Source: Leptodactylus fallax (Eukaryota; Chordata; Amphibia; Anura; Leptodactylidae). Taken from it: DNA of 64,000 bases. The notes below the pieces were generated by a model that searched no databases, was not told the origin of the DNA, and saw only the letters and a list, made by a program, of their open reading frames with translations. Below, one piece after another: positions 60,457 to 64,000 of this stretch. A program made the translations under genes and the position numbers. The stretch covers positions 1,674,001 to 1,738,000 of the forward strand of contig CAMRHE010000333.1 of assembly GCA_947044405.1 (NCBI GenBank), in the 5' to 3' direction. Numbering within the stretch: the first letter of the stretch is position 1; every line of letters begins with the position of its first letter.

Positions 60457-61636
60457 AATAAAATCTCATTCACTTTGCTAGGATTGTAAATAAAGTGCTT
60501 TTTCCTGCTGCTTTTAGGCAATTGGCAAAAATGAAGAGTTTCTGCAACGTTTGGCATCAGCCTAATGGCGGACGTGTGAGGTCCGTGCTATTCACAGACA
60601 GTACATCACCCTGCGAAATGTAGATCAACTTTTTTGTTTCCTTTTTTACGGTTTGTATGTCTATAGGTCTGTGGAAAATGAATGACACACAGATGTCATC
60701 CTATTCTTTTTCCGGACCCATATAAAAGATAGATGCATCACCATCAGTGAGCACAGTGGTCCTCAAAAAAATACACTGACGTCTAAATAAAGACATTGAA
60801 ATGAATGGGTAGGTCCACAAAAAATGCGAGTGAATAAGACCTAAATATGTTTTCTTTTGTCTAAGTGACTGAAATCTCTGAAATGCTATTCACAGCACCT
60901 CAAGCAAGATGGCTGCCTCATAACCATGTTTAGAAAATAAAATTAAAAATAAAAACTAATCAAAAATACAGATTATAAAAAAAAAATGTCTCAACAACTC
61001 TATGACCTAAGAAACATATTACTAAGCCTCACACTTTATACCAATAGCATCTCTACTAGTTTTAACTACAAATTGCGAGACTAACTCAATTATAGAGGTT
61101 TGACCTAAAATCAAGATATGGCACTTCCTCCATAAACCAGTTTAAGCCTCTCCCGATGGAGACATTTATAAGACCTCCTTTGTCAATGTACGACAGAGGG
61201 AATATATTAGTCTTTAATGTGCCGGCTCTACATATGTCTGCAGTGCTTCTATGCTGCCTTATTGTGGCAGGAGCAATAAAACTTGGCCATTATGTCACTA
61301 TTTTATTACCTGCGATCCTAACCCTAAAATGACATGTTTAGTGCAGTATTTGATGCACAGGAAATCTGTGGGTTTTTTCTTTATGCTACATTCCAGTTCT
61401 GTGTTTAGAAGACTGGTATACTAAGAGAGGATTCAGGGACTTCAAAACTGATGACCTATGCCTGGATCAGTCACCAACATCAAACCAGTGGGGAAGTGGG
61501 GGTTAGCTTTTCGGGAACCCCCAGCAACCAATTGATTGAAGAGGCTGCCGCACTCCAGAACAGATACGGGTCCATTCATTGGGGCAGATTTATTCACAAA
61601 ATAACTGGCATAAGATGCAGTAAGCACACATTTCAT

Positions 61637-61842
61637 TAAGACCCTATACACACACGACTGAGTGTGCATCTGATGTGGGGCCGAGTTTGCAGCAGAATGC
61701 ACCCAGATGACAATCGGAAAGAAATCCAAGTGCATTCTGTTATGGATTCACATCTATGGTGCTTTCGATTCATTCTGTTCTAATGACACGGAGCAGGATA
61801 GGACCAAACGTGAATGCATAACAGAACGCACTTGGATGTCAC
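61637..61842. repeat. MITE with GACCCCATGCACACGAC termini, right-truncated
   Basis: Left arm TAAGACCCTATACACACGAC, then GTGTGCATCTGATGTGGGGC. AACAGAACGCACTTGGATGT is shared with 12160-12180. The right terminus is missing. Confidence 0.72.
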
Positions 61843-61998
61843 CCATTGCAGCAAAAGAGTAATACCAAGGTGAAAAACCAGGAGACTATGAGAAGATCCA
61901 AAGCAGCAACAGAGGAATACCAGAGCCAAATCAGCAAGAGATCAGATAAACTGGAGTGTAAAGTTCTTGTTCAAGTTTCTGATGTTCAGCAGATCCAT

Positions 61999-62456
61999 TT
62001 AAAGAGGACCTTTCATGTCCTAATGAAAGTGCGATTTTATATACCGCTAGAAAGCCGACACTGCGCTGGCTTTCCCGATATGTGCCCCGGTGGAGATATC
62101 GGTATTCACTCATAGCTCAGCATCATCCCTGGGCTGTGAGGAACGCCCCCCCTGACAGTACTTATCCACAGACTTGTACTGGGGGGGGGGGGGGCGTTCC
62201 CCACAGCTCAGCGTCCTCACTTTGTGGTAAGGAACGCCCCCCTCTGACAGTACAGTGCTATGTCAGGGTACTGTCAGGGTGGCGTTCCTCACAGCCCAGC
62301 GATGATGCTGAGCTATGAGTGAATACCCTTCTGATAGTGGGGAGATATTGGTGCCAATATCGGCAACGATATCTCCTCCGCCGGGGCACATACCGACGGT
62401 GCGCTGAAATGTATATAAAACCACACTTTCATGAGGACATGAAAGGTCCTCATTAA
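61999..62456. repeat. TTAA-flanked palindromic MITE
   Basis: TTAA lies at 61999-62002 and 62453-62456. Inverted ends of about 29 bp start AGAGGACCTTTCATGTCC on the left and TGAGGACCTTTCATGTCC on the right when reverse-complemented. The interior is a GC-rich near palindrome with a run of 14 G at about 62181-62194 and repeated GGCGTTCC / GGAACGCC blocks. Confidence 0.85.
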
Positions 62457-64000
62457 CTGATTACATGTTTTAATAGTAAAATCCAATGCAAATATGCATA
62501 AATTTTTGCATTAGAAAAGTAGATCTGTTTTTCATGTGCATGGTGTGTAAAGATGCAAGAAAGCATACGCTTCTCTGTCTGTCAAAAAAAGCCCACAGCA
62601 ATGCACAGCTGTCCAAACGGAGACAAAAGCAGCAGTTTTTTAATATTAGAGTCACCGGCGAATACGTTTTTATAGCTGTTTTGTTTATAAAAATGTATCT
62701 GTCAGATGGAGTGCATTAATGTGATGTGAATGAACCCTAAGCCAAAATCAGTAACCAGGAAATCAGCAGAAAACAGAGTAAGTTCTAAGAACACTGAGCC
62801 AGAATACAAATGTAATCACAGGCAGAGAAGAAATTGTAAAGGTTTGTTTAAAGTGAACTCCCATTTTTTTTCCGCTATTGTGTTGTGGGGTGTTTGGTGA
62901 CCTTTTTTTGTAATATACTTTATTAAGCTATATAACTTTCTTTTTATTATAAAACAGGCTGTAACATTCTCCTTAGCAACCCTCTAACTGAACTGTTACT
63001 AGGGAAATTCCATACACAGTAATAATGTGAATATGCAGAGCTGAAGCATTTACCAAAGGGAACATGATCAATTCAAATGGCTGTATCTCTGCTTTTATAC
63101 CACCGAAGGAAAATGGTTCTGTTATCATTAGAAAGCTGAGATTCTGAGAAGTACTAGCTATGCTAGAAAAGTGGGTGTTACACTTTAAATACTCGCCTTA
63201 GCTCTGGACTGGATGATGGGACAGGACTCTGATTGGCTCTGCATTTCAAAGCCCTGACTGGCTAGCCACAGCTTGACTGGTGGGCATGGCAACCTTAAAT
63301 CGATGGTTGCACTGCACTGAAGGGAACCAGGTATACAAGTAGTAAAGGCAGGAAAACAGATATTGAGACTCCTAAAACATACATTATGTTATGGATTGAG
63401 CTCTTCTGTTCGAGTGGAGAAAAACAATGAAAACACAGATGTAAGCAGAGCCTTAGAGATTTGTGCAACTGAGAGCTGTTCTATATGCTGTCATCTGGTA
63501 GCAGTGGCCAATGTAAATGATCAGCAGTGTCTCATTATTCACATGGGGAATGACTGCCTTTTCCTCTGGGGACATTAAGCCTTAAATCAGTCAAGACTAG
63601 CTACAGAATATGGAGTAGTGATCTGACCTCACAGCACCCCCCCCCCCCATCCATCTTGGACACATTATCACTATGTTTCCAAATAGAAAAATCTTTTCAA
63701 GAAATTAGACATGAAATAATAATCCTGGTTTATTTATGGTTGGCATGAGTAATTATCCATAAAATGTCCCTCTATGTAGAATGAGGCCATTCCTGCAGCT
63801 GACGGAGTGTTTATCTAGGGTTGCTGTAACAATGGTAGGAACAAGTAAGTGTCCTGCTCCTCTGCAGAGAGATCCCAAATACAGGCTCATCTTCTTGTCA
63901 TACAGGAGCCATAACTCTTCACTCCAGTTGTAATCGCCCTACACCTGCTCTGAAATAACTCCGGATAACACAAAACAGATTCTCTGACATCCAACATTTT
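62457..64000. other. No gene recognised
   Basis: A TTTAAAGTGAACTCCC start near 62850 with ATTATAAAACAGGCTGTAAC may be repeat-derived. A run of 12 C lies at 63637-63648. No PDLIM first exon was seen here. Confidence 0.45.

Noticed and set aside
47411..64000. Search for the first PDLIM exon (PWGFRLxGG coding)
   Set aside because: No minus-strand sequence encoding this motif was found by eye; candidate AAxCCCCA words fall in MITEs or do not continue in frame.
1..64000. CRISPR arrays, phage or bacterial defence systems, tRNA or rRNA genes
   Set aside because: No regular direct-repeat/spacer arrays, no cloverleaf-like or rRNA-like sequence, and no prokaryotic gene organisation; repeats are all eukaryotic transposon-type.

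Overview
The window looks like one piece of a vertebrate, most probably anuran (frog or toad), nuclear genome. It is AT-rich, has almost no protein-coding DNA, and is densely packed with interspersed repeats: Tc1/mariner DNA transposons with TA target duplications, L2-, CR1- and L1/Tx1-like LINE fragments, and many palindromic MITE-like repeats. No operons, CRISPR arrays, phage genes or other prokaryotic features were seen. The species cannot be named from the sequence alone.

Host gene. Two short exons on the minus strand, both too short to stand out as open reading frames, encode consecutive parts of a PDZ-LIM family protein, best matched to PDLIM4 (RIL). The exon at 47259-47410 carries the second part of the PDZ domain. 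The exon at 14313-14391 carries the short segment that follows it. Both have consensus splice signals. The phase-2 donor of the first fits the 1-nt overhang of the second, and the codon across the junction is Arg, as in human PDLIM family members. The intervening intron is about 32.9 kb and nearly everything in it is transposon-derived. The first exon (start of the PDZ domain, with the PWGF loop) and the later exons (linker and LIM domain) were not found and probably lie beyond the right and left edges.

DNA transposons. Family 1 (Sleeping Beauty-type, 340-codon transposase, about 212-bp inverted repeats with internal direct repeats) has two copies at 3266-4914 and 54304-55942. They differ by about 1% and carry unrelated disabling mutations. 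Family 2 (CAGTGGGG termini) has copies at 19758-22862 and 29051-30654, plus a one-ended fragment at 57213-57556. A third Tc1-like family is present as a decayed copy at 40073-40546. All recognisable transposases are broken.

Retroelements. A 5'-truncated L2-clade LINE with an uninterrupted reverse transcriptase reading frame (21033-22531) sits inside the family 2 copy at 19758. L1/Tx1-like 3' ends occur at 2199-2826 (minus), 48943-50628 (plus, 15-bp target duplication) and 51764-52240 (minus, poly(A) tail, 10-bp target duplication). CR1-like LINE sequence lies at 26225-27262 and 19500-19690.

MITE-like repeats. At least eight palindromic families recur through the window. Several are flanked by TTAA, and several are nested in one another. 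One Tc1 copy landed inside a roughly 62-bp minisatellite (54249-56135) and its empty site can be read directly. The window is best understood as a large intron plus flanking intron sequence of a PDLIM gene, inflated by layered transposition. No new gene system could be supported; the most notable items are the hidden exons, the recent but dead Tc1 copies, and the TTAA-flanked MITE families.
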